Positions 44,903 through 55,583 of a DNA stretch of 64,000 nt are shown piece by piece. The DNA comes from Cladopsammia gracilis. Taxonomy: Eukaryota; Cnidaria; Anthozoa; Scleractinia; Dendrophylliidae. The stretch covers positions 2,473,501 to 2,537,500 of the forward strand of contig JAJGOT010000002.1 in the NCBI GenBank assembly GCA_022457155.1. Reading direction: 5' to 3'. The notes under the pieces were generated by a model. It did not search any database and was not told the origin of the DNA. It saw only the letters and a program-made list of their open reading frames with translations. Positions within the stretch are counted from its first letter, which is position 1. Each line of letters begins with the position of its first letter. A program made the translations under genes and the position numbers.

Positions 44903-46048
44903 GACTGTTCACAGCCTCTCTATTTCCTCAGAGTCCGTCGAGAAAACGAGAACTGCCGGCGAGCGAAACGGCGAGGGGGTGGGGGGCGGGGAAGGAGAAA
45001 AATAGAGAGACTGTAGACATCTTTGTTAAAAAGTACGTTTTCCCTTTTCTCCAGCAACGGAAATTCCCATTGGCTGAAAGGCGTCAAAACTGTCATCACC
45101 TTGACAACGGCGATTCATGAGCGTGTTTTGCGGTTGAAGTGTTTGTCATCGCTTGAGTGATAAATGGAATGTTTATGCAAACACCGAAGGAAACGTATCT
45201 TTAAAAAACATACTAAACGCTTGAATCGCTTCTACTAGAACTGGACATTTGTTCACTTGTGCCGTCTATCCTTCGCTCATACAGAAGCTCTCTGATATAG
45301 AAAAGAATAACAAATTCAGTATTTCCAAAGGGTATAAAATAAATTGAGAATCGTGGAAAAAACATCCAGTTCGTTGTTTCATGTCCATAACGTAAATTGT
45401 TCGGCTAACGGCTTGCGTGACGGAAGAGTTTTGCCGTGTACGAGCTTCACACTGTTCTCCGCACCAGAGTAAGGTAAAGGGAAACTTTTGCAAACTTTAT
45501 TTAGTAAACTGTTTTGGTCAAACAGGGAAAAGGCTGAAACCTACAGATGATTATAACTGACTCTCACGCGCTGTCTAGCCTTGTCTGTTCGATGATTTAT
45601 CTTTTTTCATTAAAATATCGTTTATAGTTATTCTTTGCTTATGCATAAACTCTGAAATAGAAAAAAAATTAACAATTTCAGAGTATTTGTAAATCGGCGG
45701 TGAAACTGAGAATTTATCGTGGATCGGCAAAAGTCACCGACTCGTTTCGTGATCGAAACCTTTCAGCTAATTACTCTTGCGGTTTGTTGCGGTTACCTTT
45801 CGATTTCTTATTGGTCCAATTTAATTAATAGGTCAAGGGGCGGAGCTGTTGGGGACAAGGCGCTGAAAGGGGGAGGAGTCAAAAAGCGTACTTTTTTCCA
45901 AAGATGTCTACAGTCTCTCTATTTTTCTCCTTCCCCTCGCCCCACCCCCACCCCCTCGCGCTCCGCGCTCGTACACTACGTTCGCTTCGCTCGCCGGCAG
46001 TTCTCGTACGCGACGGACTCTGAGAAAATAGAGAGGCTGTAAACAGTC
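44903..46048. mobile_element. 1.15-kb non-autonomous DNA element with ~150-bp inverted ends and TA flanks
   Basis: 44903 onward (GACTGTTCACAGCCTCTCTA) and the reverse complement of the right end (GACTGTTTACAGCCTCTCTA) pair for ~150 bp, including a shared GAGAACTGCCGGCGAGCGAA block and a G-rich stretch. TA stands at both outer edges (44901-44902 and 46049-46050). It sits inside the CGAGTT array of the MULE-like element. Resembles a Tc1/mariner-type MITE by its TA duplication. Confidence 0.7.
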
Positions 46049-46253
46049 TACTCGAAGTCCAACTCGAAGTCCAACTCGAACTTCAACTCGAAGTCCAACT
46101 CGAACTCGAACTCGAACTCGAACTCGAATCCAAACTCGACCGATCATTACTCCCTTTATCGATAAGATCACAGTGAACGTAATACATCGCTGGTGATGTA
46201 AGTTTTTTAATGTATGTATCCCTCTGTAATTTAGTACTTATACCCTACAATTT

Positions 46254-48370
46254 GTGACCCTCCACGCAAAAACCGGCCTTATGGATTTTCACCATGAGCG
46301 TGAAAAAAATTCACGGTCACGGAGAGTGAAATCAAATTTTCACGCCGTGAATTAAAATTTTCACGCCGTGTTCACTCAAATCCAAACTCATTTCACTCTT
46401 GACGTGAAAAAGATCCTAAAAGGCGTGAAATCAATTCACGCCGTGAAAATGATGGCAGTGAATACAATAAGTTTCACGCCGTGAAATTGATCACAGTGAT
46501 TAAAGTTTTGTGATGGTAATAAAGAGCTTTTAATACATTGTGAAATTCAGATGAGATATTTACACCGTCACCTACCCTTGTAATGTTATTAGCGTATTTT
46601 TGCGTCGTGTCTAAAGATTGTATTGCGATTTTTTTTCGAGCAACGTTTTTTTGTTTTTGATCATTTTTTGTGTCCAGAATATTATTAAGAAGTGCTTGCT
46701 TCTAAAACCTCTCTCGACAAGCTGCAAACGCTCAAAAGCCATGTTTCACAATGTCTTTTTAATTACCGAGATCCTAAAAGACGTATTCTCCTTATTGGTT
46801 TTACAGCCTTGTTGGAAAGCAAACATGATTATTGCCTCGCTTTTTCTTCAAGGACTGCTTTTGTAAATAATTTATACGGCAACAAGGCTGGGAATTGTTT
46901 GCTAATTACTGTAATACTGTAGTACGTGACGAAGTCGAGGCAAGATATGTCTGATGAGACATTCAGACATGCGATAAAAGAGTTAACGGAAAAATTCTTT
47001 GTCGACCTTGCTGCAATTGAAGGCAAATAATTAATTTGTTCACCCTGTGATTTCTTTACATTTTGATGTGTTTTTCGAAACAAATCGACTACTCGAAGAA
47101 GCGACATGCATGTTTGTTGACTTTTACAGACAAATGTTTAGTCTGACAATAGTCCCCAATTTCCAGACTGCGTGTCGCCAAATGAATATAAACATCTCGC
47201 GACACAGTAAAGATGATTTTGGGATTGTTTCTGTTTATTACATATAATAAACAAGAATGTGGTTTCTAAAATGGATTTCACCGGCTGTTTTATTCACTGA
47301 AATGTTGAAATATTTTTCCAGACTCGCGCGGCTTTTGATATGTAATTGTTTTTGGCCCAGTGAAGCATGAAGTCACGATTTGAACGGCAGTTCTCGAGCC
47401 GGAAAACTACATTAATTTTGTTTGTTCAATTGTGAAGTATACAGATGTTTAAATAACCCCATTGTTTGTTTATCTTCAACAGTTTGGTTTAAATATTCCT
47501 CTGTATTTGTTGAACAAGGATTTCATGGGTATATTCTTAGATTACCAGAGTTCACAAAGGCAGAATATTTCTTTTCAGTTGCTGGAGTCCGTCATGACCC
47601 GTGACGCTAATTTACGCATCTTCGCCAGAGCAGCCTGTATCTCGCTCTGCCAGTGGCATGCTGTGATGTCCACTGCAGTTTGCTCCCGATTTCTCAAGGG
47701 TCTCTCAACTCAACAACAGTAGAAGCGAAAACAAAATAGCACTATTTTCTGAGAAACAACTGCGAACTGCAATGTGTAGAACCTCTGTACGGATCCGCTC
47801 GTTGACATGTGATCCGCTTCTCGGCTGTGTGATCTTTGTAATACGTCACATGCCGCTGAGCTGTTTTTGCAAAATAGAAACTGGATGACGCTGGCCTTCC
47901 ACCAAATGCTATTGCTTTTATAGCATGCACACTTTTTCAGAAGCGAAGTGTAGTGAGATCTTGACTTGTAATTAACATTTTCTCAGCAGAATCCCGATCT
48001 TAGCTTGCGAGTCATTTTTTTAAGCGTTCACTTATTATAAACACCAGATGTTTTCCTCTTTATGGAGGGTCTGATAGCAAAAGTTTCTTTTAAAAGTGGC
48101 GGGTTTTTTTTACGACGTGATTTTTATTCTTTAACGGAGTGAAGTTTATTTCACGGTGTGAAGTTTTTCACGGCGTGAATAATCATTTTCACGGCGTGAT
48201 TTATTTCACGGTAGAGTGATTTATTTTCACGCCGTGTTCACGCCGTGTTCACGCCGATTCAGAGGAATTTCACGGAAATTCCAATCATTTTATTGCATTT
48301 CACGGTTGTTAGCGTGATTTAAGCCTCACCGTGAAATTTTTTAAGCCTGCTTTTCCCGTGGAGGGTCACA
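46254..48370. mobile_element. 2.1-kb element with TGTGACCCTCCACG ends and many TTCACGCCGTGAA palindromes
   Basis: Left end TGTGACCCTCCACG (46254 on) is inverted at the right end (CGTGGAGGGTCACA to 48370). Both subterminal regions (46280-46500 and 48110-48345) hold about ten copies of TTCACGGCGTGAA or half-palindromes of it. The middle has no recognisable gene. Coding sequence of the split penton-like gene lies on both sides; only TT or TTT could be a target duplication. Confidence 0.75.
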
Positions 48371-48699
48371 TTTAGCCAAATTAGGACTAAGTTCTACATC
48401 ATTAGGAAAATGTTTTTTCACATGCATTCTTGCAAAGGGTTCATCGTTTAGGATATGTACTTTTACTGGTTGACCCTTAAATAACTCCTCTACCCAAGCC
48501 TTCAGAGTGTCTGGAGTGTAATGTCCTTCGGGTAATTTCAAGACAGTTCCTTTTTTATTTTCGCCAGTTGTATACCATGTTATTGTTCCGTCGCCTTCAA
48601 AATTATACCACGAATTATAAAGCCAGAAAGCGATAAGCCGGATGAAACTCGGTTTCGGAAGCCGCCGATCGAAGTAGATGGTGTGAGGATTCGAATGTG

Positions 48700-48746
48700 T
48701 GAAGATTCTTACCATAACCATTGTATATAAATATATTTATATAACC
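48700..48746. promoter_or_regulatory. Shared divergent TATA region
   Basis: Between the two divergent starts (48721 minus, 48747 plus) lies TGTATATAAATATATTTATA, giving each gene a TATA motif within about 6-10 bases of its ATG. Confidence 0.6.
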
Positions 48747-50562
48747 ATGTTTGGCAGACGCCCTGGTGGTTTTAATCCTGGTTCAAATCTCGGCCTGGAC
48801 ATTGGCGGTCACAATTACGGACCTCCACCCCCGTTTTTTCCTCGTCCCCCTAATATCTATCAACATCCTAGAACAACACCACCACCAGATCCACAACTAT
48901 CTTGGATGAGTTCTCCGGAGGCTGCAAAACTCTCTACAACCGCCAAGGCTAAGGCTATCTCAGACTTCAAAAGGCGTTTCCCGCACGCTGATATGTCAAG
49001 ATTTACAACAGAAGTTTCTTTCGACGAAAAGCACAAAGCCTCAGCAGTAGTGCTTTTCCCAGAGGGGCAAGGCTCCTGGGCTATGCCCTCAGACATACCG
49101 CACAAGAATTGGGCACAAACCCTGAAAGACGCGCTTGGCTTAGAGTATATTGGTGGTTTCCCCTATCAGTTGACGTTAAACCGAAACATACAAAAGCCAA
49201 TCCCTGCTGTTGAATTCTCCACCTCAATCGATAAAGACATGATGATTGGCTCTGTCTTGAACGACGAAGCGCAAAAGATCTATGTCACGCCAACTGATTA
49301 TTTCACAACGAAATACAGAAACATTTTCAGAGACACACAGATTACATTCACAACCGCGAAATATGGAAGAAAGTGGCTCGGCGGTCCGCATATGAGTTTC
49401 TGGCCACAACAACTGAACTTTGCTCTGTGGTGTGCAACAACCGGCTGCGGGATCTCGCGTGACCTTGTTTGATAAGAACTCGACTCTATCCTTAACCCCG
49501 CAGCTCCGATCATTTTACAGGTTTCACGTCTATTTCACAACAAGACGAATACTCTACAAGATGGGTGGGGAACAGAGCGTAAGTGCTTTGCCAGACGACC
49601 CCACATTCAACCAGAAAGACAACAAGTTCAACATCGACGCATACAAGAGGATTTGCCAAGAGTTCGGTGTAGACCCCAGTTCTGACTTCCGTTTCACATA
49701 CGGTAAAAATCACGAGCTTGGCAATGTGTACATTTGGGTCGCATATGATGGGCCCAGTTCTACTGATTACAACTATCCTGATCCCAATCTAGCCCTGTTT
49801 GATGACGAGCGCATCACAGACAGAAAAGACCCAAACTATCGAGCAAACGGCATATACTTCGTTCGTAACGACCAGGGCGCTGTTAGTCAGTTTGAACACT
49901 TTGTGCCGAATTATGCACAAGGGCTAACACAGCCAGGGCTCGCGCGTGTCAACCAATCAATCGAGGCCTTTGTGTACTGCATTCTTGGTGCACAAGCAAA
50001 AACTCGCAGCAGCATTCTTGGAAGTGGAGGCCGGGCATTCGAAACGCAGAGAGTATTCCTAACACTCTTAGAGGACGCCATAAGACTGAACGACATATCT
50101 CTAAGCGTACAGCATTATCAGCACGCCATCCAAGCCACAAAAGTGTGGCTAAACTTTGTAGTGGCCCCTGGGAGCTGTCTGATGCCATCACGCATGGTTA
50201 TCAACACAGAGAGCGTGGTGGGGTACAATAACAATCTTATGCAGGCAACGCAAGGGATGAAGCTTGGTGTTAACAATGATGTCAATCTTGCCACAAAAAA
50301 AGCATCCTTGCGCCCCATGGATGGTGGGCCAACAAAGATTAATCCACCAAACAGCCACCCATCGAACCCGATTCACAAACAGGCGACACAGGCACAGGGC
50401 ATAGCGCCAAAACCAAAGGTCACACTCACACCACAACCAGCCCCCACACCAACACCAGGCCCCACACCAACCACAACCAAGATTGAGCAGCACCACATAA
50501 ACAAGGCGCTCATTGCTGGAGGCGCTCTTGCTTTAGCAGGCTTGTTTATCTGGATGCGTTAA
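48747..50562 (+). pseudogene. Large structural-type protein with C-terminal membrane anchor, one frameshift
   Basis: The first piece (48747-49472) starts MFGRRPGGF and has a Gly/Pro/Asn-rich N-terminus, then a folded-looking region with SFWPQQLNFALWC. The frame changes near 49455-49475, after which the second piece runs open to 50562: SFYRFHVYFTTRRILY, a long central domain (FEHFVPNYAQGLTQPGLARV), a Thr/Pro-rich tether (residues ~315-350 of that frame) and a single membrane helix (ALIAGGALALAGLFIWMR). Total ~600 residues. I do not recognise the family. The anchored C-terminus and position beside capsid genes suggest a virion or assembly protein. Confidence 0.55.
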
Positions 50563-51954
50563 CGCTTGCGCTTGATTGTCTTTTCAACCAAGAAAGCCAC
50601 AACGGCAAGGATCAGTAGCCAGGCGTGCTCGCCAAGAAAGGATAAAACCTGGCTGGCCGCTTTGAAGATAAAACTCACGATCGAGCCGATCAAGCCCGGC
50701 AGGATAGAGCCCAGCTTTTTGCCAACTTCTTTGAGTCCATTGCCAACAGCCTTGGTGCCAGCTTTCAAGCCATTCATTGCAGCAAGTGTCACAGCGCCTA
50801 TGACAATACCGGCAGCCAGAACAACTGCTTGCAGGGTCCAGCCATATTTCTTAAAAATATTTTTGACCCTTTCTCTCAAAGGAAGAGCTTCTTCTCTTTC
50901 TTGAACTTGTGTTCTTAACCTTGCCAGCTCTTCTTCTCGTTCAGCAACTCTGGCTTCTGCAGCTTCTCTGTCAGATGGAGAAGTGTTCTCGTCCTCTATC
51001 ACGCGTTTGTCTTCCTCGTTTTGTCGTACAAGCTCGGCCTCTTGTTCGTTTAACTCATCCAGCGACTTGGAGTTCAGTCTTGCTTCGATAGCATTTCTTT
51101 CTCTTGTTTTCGCAGAAAGTTGTGTTCTGAGTTTGTCAACCTTTGCCTGCTCTTGGCCTCATTGTTTTTGTATTTTTTGAATGGCGCCTAATTCTTTTTT
51201 CTGGTTTTCAAGATTGCCTTGAAGATTTTTCTTTAGTTGTTTTAACCGATCTAGCTCGGTTTGACTCTCAACGTTTGACTCTCAACGTGTTCCTTATCCA
51301 GAGCATCAATCCTAGCTTGAGTTTCTTCGATTCTCCCCCTGAGGTTTTGCACCTCATTTGCTGCTTGTTGCCGCGCTAGATAAACCCTTTCCGCCTCCTT
51401 CAGTTGTTTCTCTGCCTCTCTCAGCCTTTGTTTTTCCTCTCTGATAGCTGTATTCTCTTCAGAGACGATCTCTTCAGCGCTTGGTCCCAGAGGTCCTTTG
51501 AACTTGTCTGTGAATGATTTAAGAAGCCCTGAACCACCCTGCTTGAAAATGGGGGTCTCACCACCCTTCGGCCCAAAGGAAACGATTTTGCCTTCGTTTT
51601 CGCTTCTTTTGCCGAAACCAATAGGCCCTAATCTATGAAAATCCACTCTCGGACGGAGCCTTTTGATCCAGTCCTTAGCCCTAGCAACCATTCCTTCTCT
51701 TTCGTAAGGATTTGTGAAGTCAGTAAGCAGAGGGATGTCTTCAGGATCGCCTGGTAAGCCGCTCTGTTCGCTAGGCAGTTTATGCATTTCAATATACTCT
51801 TCAACAGAGGGGTTGGAGTAGATGTGCCACCCGGTTGAAAGGGGGTTGTTGTGTCAACTTCTTCTTCGTCATCGTCATCGTCATCGTGGTCTATGTTCCA
51901 GTCAAGCCCAGTGTTTTCGTTCTCGCCAGGTATATCATAACCACCTTCTGCCAT
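50559..51954 (-). pseudogene. Long coiled-coil protein with C-terminal membrane segments, several breaks
   Basis: Pieces read downward: 51954 to ~51820 (acidic start with an Asp/Glu run), ~51810-51287 (LPSEQSG, then EEIVSEENTAIREEKQRLRE coiled coil), and ~51260-50559 (more coiled coil, then a Gly/Ala-rich membrane segment VVLAAGIVIGAVTLAAMNGL and a second, AWLLILAVVAFLVEK, with a basic tail). Breaks: a frame change near 51815-51830, a 14-bp tandem duplication at 51259-51286 that shifts the frame, and an in-frame TGA at 51159-51161. It overlaps the end of the convergent gene at 50562 by 4 bases and diverges from the capsid gene at 51993. Probably a virion-associated membrane protein; family unknown. 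Confidence 0.55.
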
Positions 51955-51992
51955 GATGTATATAAATATAAATTTATATATATACTCTGGCT
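51955..51992. promoter_or_regulatory. Divergent TATA region between coiled-coil and capsid genes
   Basis: ATGTATATAAATATAAATTT and TATATATATAC lie in the 38 bases between the two ATGs, so both genes have a TATA-type motif about 6-15 bases before their start. Confidence 0.6.
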
Positions 51993-53241
51993 ATGGCCGT
52001 GCAACCAAACCTCCTCCCAACGAACGCAGAGAAGATTCTTGGTGCTATGAAAGCAGAGCGCACCGTAAAGCGCATCACATTTGATCGCTCTACAGCCAAG
52101 CCTGGCGAGACCCTGTACGTCACGGTGCCCAAGCTCAACGAACATGAGGTTATCGTGTCGGGCTCACTTGCCTTGATCTTTAAAATCGACCTTGCCGGCG
52201 GCCACGCAAACAACTATCTTGTACAAAATGTCTCCAGAGCACTAGTTGACAGGTTTGTTATCAAGTTTGCCGCAACCACTGTCCAGGACACCGTTGGGTA
52301 CGATATTTACAAAATCTTTGAGGACCTCTTCCTCTCTGTCGACAAGCGCGAAAACATGCTCCCCGAGGGCATCCAGAGCATTGACTTGTGCAAGATACGT
52401 TCTAGCGCGGGCGACAAAAAGACCACTGGAGTGGATGCGGAAACCAAGCTGGAGACCATTTACAAAAACAAATATCGCATCAACCTTGACCACCAGATTA
52501 TAACAGACCACGGCGTCATGTACCCACAAGCACTCTACAACGATTTGACATTCGAGATAACGCTTGCCAAGGCTTCTCAAGTTGTCAGGGGTTCGGATAC
52601 AAGCAAGCTTGTCTACAAGTTGACAAATATCCAGCTTGAGTACGAGACAATCCGAAGTAAGCAGCTGGCTGACGAGGCAACAAGTGTATACTCTAGCGGA
52701 AAGGAGTTTGCCTACGACCATATCATGCGAGGAAGTGGTTCCCTTCTCGAAGGGTTCAGACGCACGGCTGAATCTCAGGGTGAACCCTCAGCGCAGGTCA
52801 CTGAAAGCCATCCTTCTGCTATTCATCGAACCCTACACGGCAGGAGCCAGGGACTCAGAAAAATACTTCAACCCAGACATCACCAAGGTGAATGTCACCA
52901 TCAACGGCTCACCCAACCGGATTTATAACGAAGGCCTCAACGGGACAGACATGTGGAACGAGGTCAGCCGCCTCTTCAGCGTAAAGGGGGGTGGCAGGCC
53001 CAACATGAATCTGACCAAATATCTCACAGGCAACAAGTTCGGCCTCCTTATCGACGTTAGCTCAATGGCTGATACAACCCTACATGGCAACGGCCAACGC
53101 CTCGTCAACACAAAGGACGGCGTACATCTTGAGCTCGAAAGGACAACCTCCGGCTCGGGAAACGTGCACTGCCACATCTACACTATCAGCGACTCACAGA
53201 TGAACATCATGGACAGGCAGCTGCAAGCGGTTCAGTATTAA
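51993..53241 (+). pseudogene. Double-jelly-roll major capsid protein, one frameshift
   Basis: The first frame (from MAVQPNLLPTNAEKI) covers the N-terminal jelly roll, with FEDLFLSVDKREN and YPQALYNDLTFEI. The frame changes near 52727-52735; the second frame runs to 53241 with FNPDITKVNVTINGSPNRIY, WNEVSRLF, LLIDVSSM and HIYTISDSQMNIMDRQLQ. Length (~415 residues) and the NPDI/I-G-PNRIY and C-terminal blocks fit the major capsid proteins of Polintons and adintoviruses, which build the icosahedral shell as trimers. It is followed 6 bases later by the packaging ATPase, the classic neighbour. One indel makes this copy inactive. Confidence 0.8.
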
Positions 53242-53247
53242 ATATAG

Positions 53248-53847
53248 ATGGACCCAAGAAAGCTGCCATTCAATGCCCTAATCATCGGGCCGACTAACTC
53301 TGGCAAAACACAATATCTTCTGAATCAGCTACGCGGACTCTTCAGGGGCAAGTTTGACTATATTGTTCTCTTCTGCCCAACATTTGTCCACAACAAGACC
53401 TACGACGGTTTCGTGGACAAGGAGCCAAGCATTTTCGTGATAGACTGTCAGCAGCATGAGATTGAAAAATGGTTAACTATAGCCAGTTATCACTTCGACG
53501 GGACAAACACGCTCTTTGTGCTCGATGACTGTGCTGCTTCGAAGGATGTGAAAGGCCGCACGAGTCAATTTGTCAACCTCGGCTTCAGTGCCCGGCACAG
53601 CGGTATTTCCGTGTGGGTGCTAACCCAACAGTTAACCGGCATTGCGAAACCCTTTAGGGAAAACGTTGCAGCGATTGTGCTTTTTTACACCCCATCAAGC
53701 AAAACAACGAAGGCCATCTTCGACGACTATGCCGGCGAGCTTGAACATCAAGAGTACAAAGAGTTGATTGCAAAATTAAAGGGACACAAGTTTTCTCACC
53801 TAGTCTTCTCTCTGCGGCACCCATATGGGGTTGAAGTGAAAATGTGA
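53248..53847 (+). CDS. A32/FtsK-type genome-packaging ATPase
   Basis: A 199-residue intact protein. IIGPTNSGKTQ (residues ~11-21) is the Walker A loop, TLFVLDDCA (~88-96) the Walker B strand with its acidic pair, and SVWVLTQQLTG (~120-130) the sensor region with the Gln. Size and motif spacing match the packaging ATPases of Polintons, adintoviruses and poxviruses (A32), which pump DNA into capsids. ATG at 53248 is 6 bases after the capsid stop and follows TTAAATATAG. One of the few undamaged genes in the element. Confidence 0.9.
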   Translation: MDPRKLPFNALIIGPTNSGKTQYLLNQLRGLFRGKFDYIVLFCPTFVHNKTYDGFVDKEPSIFVIDCQQHEIEKWLTIASYHFDGTNTLFVLDDCAASKDVKGRTSQFVNLGFSARHSGISVWVLTQQLTGIAKPFRENVAAIVLFYTPSSKTTKAIFDDYAGELEHQEYKELIAKLKGHKFSHLVFSLRHPYGVEVKM

Positions 53848-53869
53848 AAACACATATATACGCTGAACC

Positions 53870-54109
53870 ATGAATGCCTTCACCAGTCTCCACAAGCTCA
53901 CGATCTTTTCACAGCTTCTTGGTGAATTACAGAGCAGGACGGAAGAGATGCAAATCCAGAAAATCAAAGCCGCTGGCGAGGACGATCTGCGTGTCATGCT
54001 TCTTAGCCGATATCCTTTGAAAGTCGTTGAAATGCCAGACACAATGGCTTCACTCATACGGGAGATTGAAAATATCTTACCTGACATCAAGAAAATAATT
54101 GAGAAATAA
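53870..54109 (+). CDS. Small helical protein (79 aa), unknown
   Basis: It is predicted to be largely helical (LHKLTIFSQLLGELQSRTEE; ASLIREIENILPDIKKIIEK). No membrane segment and no known domain. It is intact, preceded by CACATATATACGCTGAACC and followed at 12 bases by the next gene, so it belongs to the late-type gene row. Confidence 0.6.
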   Translation: MNAFTSLHKLTIFSQLLGELQSRTEEMQIQKIKAAGEDDLRVMLLSRYPLKVVEMPDTMASLIREIENILPDIKKIIEK

Positions 54110-54120
54110 ATATATACACG

Positions 54121-54744
54121 ATGGCAACAAACTTTCCAGAAGACGAGGCCTTCATGAATGAAATCGTGCAGCAGCTGGAGTCAGGCCCTGATAGATCCTT
54201 GCCGTCAGCGATTCCTGAAGTCTTAACAGGTCCAGACACTCCAGCTCAACGTGAGAAACTGGCAGTCCTTGTTTCAACAGGTAAATCAAAAGAAGCCATC
54301 AGTGTCCAGCTCACACACGAGCAGGTGAAGCGCCTGACGGATAAAGAGGTTGAAAAGTTCTTCAAAAGGTATGAAGCCTACGTCGGCAACAAGACAACCG
54401 AGTCTCTGATTGACAGCTTAATAATGCTCGTAACCAAAGCTGTGGGCTCGGCTGTTAAAGTTGACAATGTGGAGGCGTTGCAGAAAGAACTCAAAAATGA
54501 CTACATGATTCAACATGAATTGTCATCTCTTGCTGGAGGCCTTGCACTGCGATGTGGGCGATTCTTGGCCTTGGCCAATGCTGCTTTGATCACTACAAAA
54601 CACATCGACTTCAAAAAGGGGCCAGAGGAGTTGCCACCTCCCCCACCACCCCCAAGCAGGGACAGTGAAGGTTACCCACTGGAGGGTTTTGATGAAGTTG
54701 ATGCACCACGAAGGAACCACGAAGGAACCACGAAGGAACCATGA
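54121..54744 (+). CDS. Hypothetical 207-aa protein with proline run
   Basis: Polar N-terminus, helical middle (LTHEQVKRLTDKEVEKFFKR; SLIDSLIMLVTKAVGSAVKV), a weakly hydrophobic stretch (ALRCGRFLALANAALI) and a tail with eight prolines in a row. The last ~12 codons read through a tandem GAAGGAACCAC repeat (54708-54744), which may have extended or truncated the original end. The start follows AAATATATACACG. The family is not recognised; a virion protein is likely from context. Confidence 0.6.
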   Translation: MATNFPEDEAFMNEIVQQLESGPDRSLPSAIPEVLTGPDTPAQREKLAVLVSTGKSKEAISVQLTHEQVKRLTDKEVEKFFKRYEAYVGNKTTESLIDSLIMLVTKAVGSAVKVDNVEALQKELKNDYMIQHELSSLAGGLALRCGRFLALANAALITTKHIDFKKGPEELPPPPPPPSRDSEGYPLEGFDEVDAPRRNHEGTTKEP

Positions 54745-54782
54745 AGGAATCTTGTAGGTTTTAAAATGAAATAATATACACG

Positions 54783-55188
54783 ATGGCACAACCGCTCGAG
54801 GCGATCCCTGAAGAAAAAGTCGCTCCAACACCCACAACCAGCACGCATGTTACTTCTGATACCCCAAAGACTGCTCCGGCTAAAAACCCTGGCCGTGTTG
54901 CTTCTGGAAAAGCCCTCGCTGAACGCAACCGTCTGGCAAGAAAGGCAAAAAAAGAAGCCAGCCAGGCAAACGAGTCTACCCCAAACCTCGACAAATGAAG
55001 AAGCTAGCAGCAACACAGCATTTCTCCTCCTTGGTGTTGTCGGGGTAATTATATCCGCTTGGGGCGTCTATTACCAACGTGAGGCCATTAGGAATGCACT
55101 TGGACGCAACAAGACACAGACTCCTGCTCCAGCAGCAGAGGTGTATGCACCGCCTCCACCAAGACGAAGAATTCGGGAGATGGAATAA
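54783..55188 (+). pseudogene. Small single-pass membrane protein, frameshifted
   Basis: The first frame (54783-54998) encodes a Thr/Pro/Ala-rich, then basic N-terminus (SGKALAERNRLARKAKKEAS). The second frame, from about 54990, has a membrane helix (AFLLLGVVGVIISAWGVYYQ) and a Pro/Arg tail (APPPPRRRIREME) ending at 55188. One indel near 54990-55005 separates them. The ATG follows AATAATATACACG. Confidence 0.6.
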
Positions 55189-55199
55189 ATATATACACA

Positions 55200-55352
55200 A
55201 TGGCCAATCTCTTTCAAGACATCGTAAACGGGGCTGCAATCGGCGGCATTCTTCTTGTTGTGTTTAGATTCAACATCACGGCTCTAAAAACAGTTTGGCG
55301 CATAGCCACAGAACTAACAGAGAGCGATGAGGGGTCGACTGAAAAAACATAA
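55200..55352 (+). CDS. Very small membrane protein (50 aa)
   Basis: Starts MANLFQDIVNGAAIGGILLV, with one short hydrophobic segment and an acidic Ser/Thr tail. It begins 12 bases after the previous stop, preceded by TAAATATATACACA, and its stop is followed by the next gene 9 bases on. The promoter motif and spacing are the main evidence that it is real. Confidence 0.6.
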   Translation: MANLFQDIVNGAAIGGILLVVFRFNITALKTVWRIATELTESDEGSTEKT

Positions 55353-55361
55353 ATATACACC

Positions 55362-55583
55362 ATGTCTGACAACAAGCTTGTGAAATCTGTTCTCGATGCT
55401 GCCACAATCACTGGCCTTGTCGCTGGTATTGGCTGGATTGGTAAGCAAATCATCAAAGAAAACCTCACAGGCGACCCCAGCGTGAACCTGATGAATTACG
55501 TCAAGTTCACTGCCGTCATGGCTGGGAGCATAGCTCTCAAGAAATATCTCGAGGACCAGAAAATCCTCCCTTCCACGATGTGA
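55362..55583 (+). CDS. Small membrane-associated protein (73 aa)
   Basis: Two weakly hydrophobic helices (TITGLVAGIGWIGKQII and YVKFTAVMAGSIALKKYL) with a charged ends pattern. Intact; ATG follows TAAATATACACC. Unknown family; context suggests a virion membrane component. Confidence 0.6.
   Translation: MSDNKLVKSVLDAATITGLVAGIGWIGKQIIKENLTGDPSVNLMNYVKFTAVMAGSIALKKYLEDQKILPSTM

Larger units (their letters stand above)
41904..46154. mobile_element. Mutator-like non-autonomous element (4.25 kb) with 9-bp duplication
   Basis: TTTATCGAT stands at 41895-41903 and 46155-46163, inside the split penton-like gene. The ends are inverted (GGGAATCCCG... / revcomp GGGAGTAATG...) and run into inverted arrays of CGAGTT words at 41917-42035 and 46049-46138 (both starting TCGAGTTTGGATTCGAGTTC). 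Nine-base duplications are characteristic of MULEs. No transposase is seen. The interior carries exon-like duplicated units (43021-43383) and further nested repeats. Confidence 0.75.
41658..48721 (-). pseudogene. Penton-like paralogue 2, split by two transposons
   Basis: Three pieces read downward: 48721-48371 (SNPHTIYFDRRLPKPSFIRL ... WYNFEGDGTITWY ... HYTPDTLKAWVEEL), 46253-46155 (in one frame SPAMYYVHCDLIDK), and 41903-41658 (VNSLTISVKGEHGELFDFNG ending FFEIEII). Each aligns to the matching third of paralogue 1. A 2.1-kb element (46254-48370) and a 4.25-kb element (41904-46154) separate them; the second duplicated TTTATCGAT within the coding sequence. A TAG is visible at the first junction. 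It begins after TTTATATACA and shares its promoter region with the divergent gene at 48747. Confidence 0.65.

Noticed and set aside
46829..47107. 92-codon minus-strand frame inside the palindrome-rich element as a transposase
   Set aside because: No catalytic motif or zinc finger is visible and the frame is short; treated as chance.
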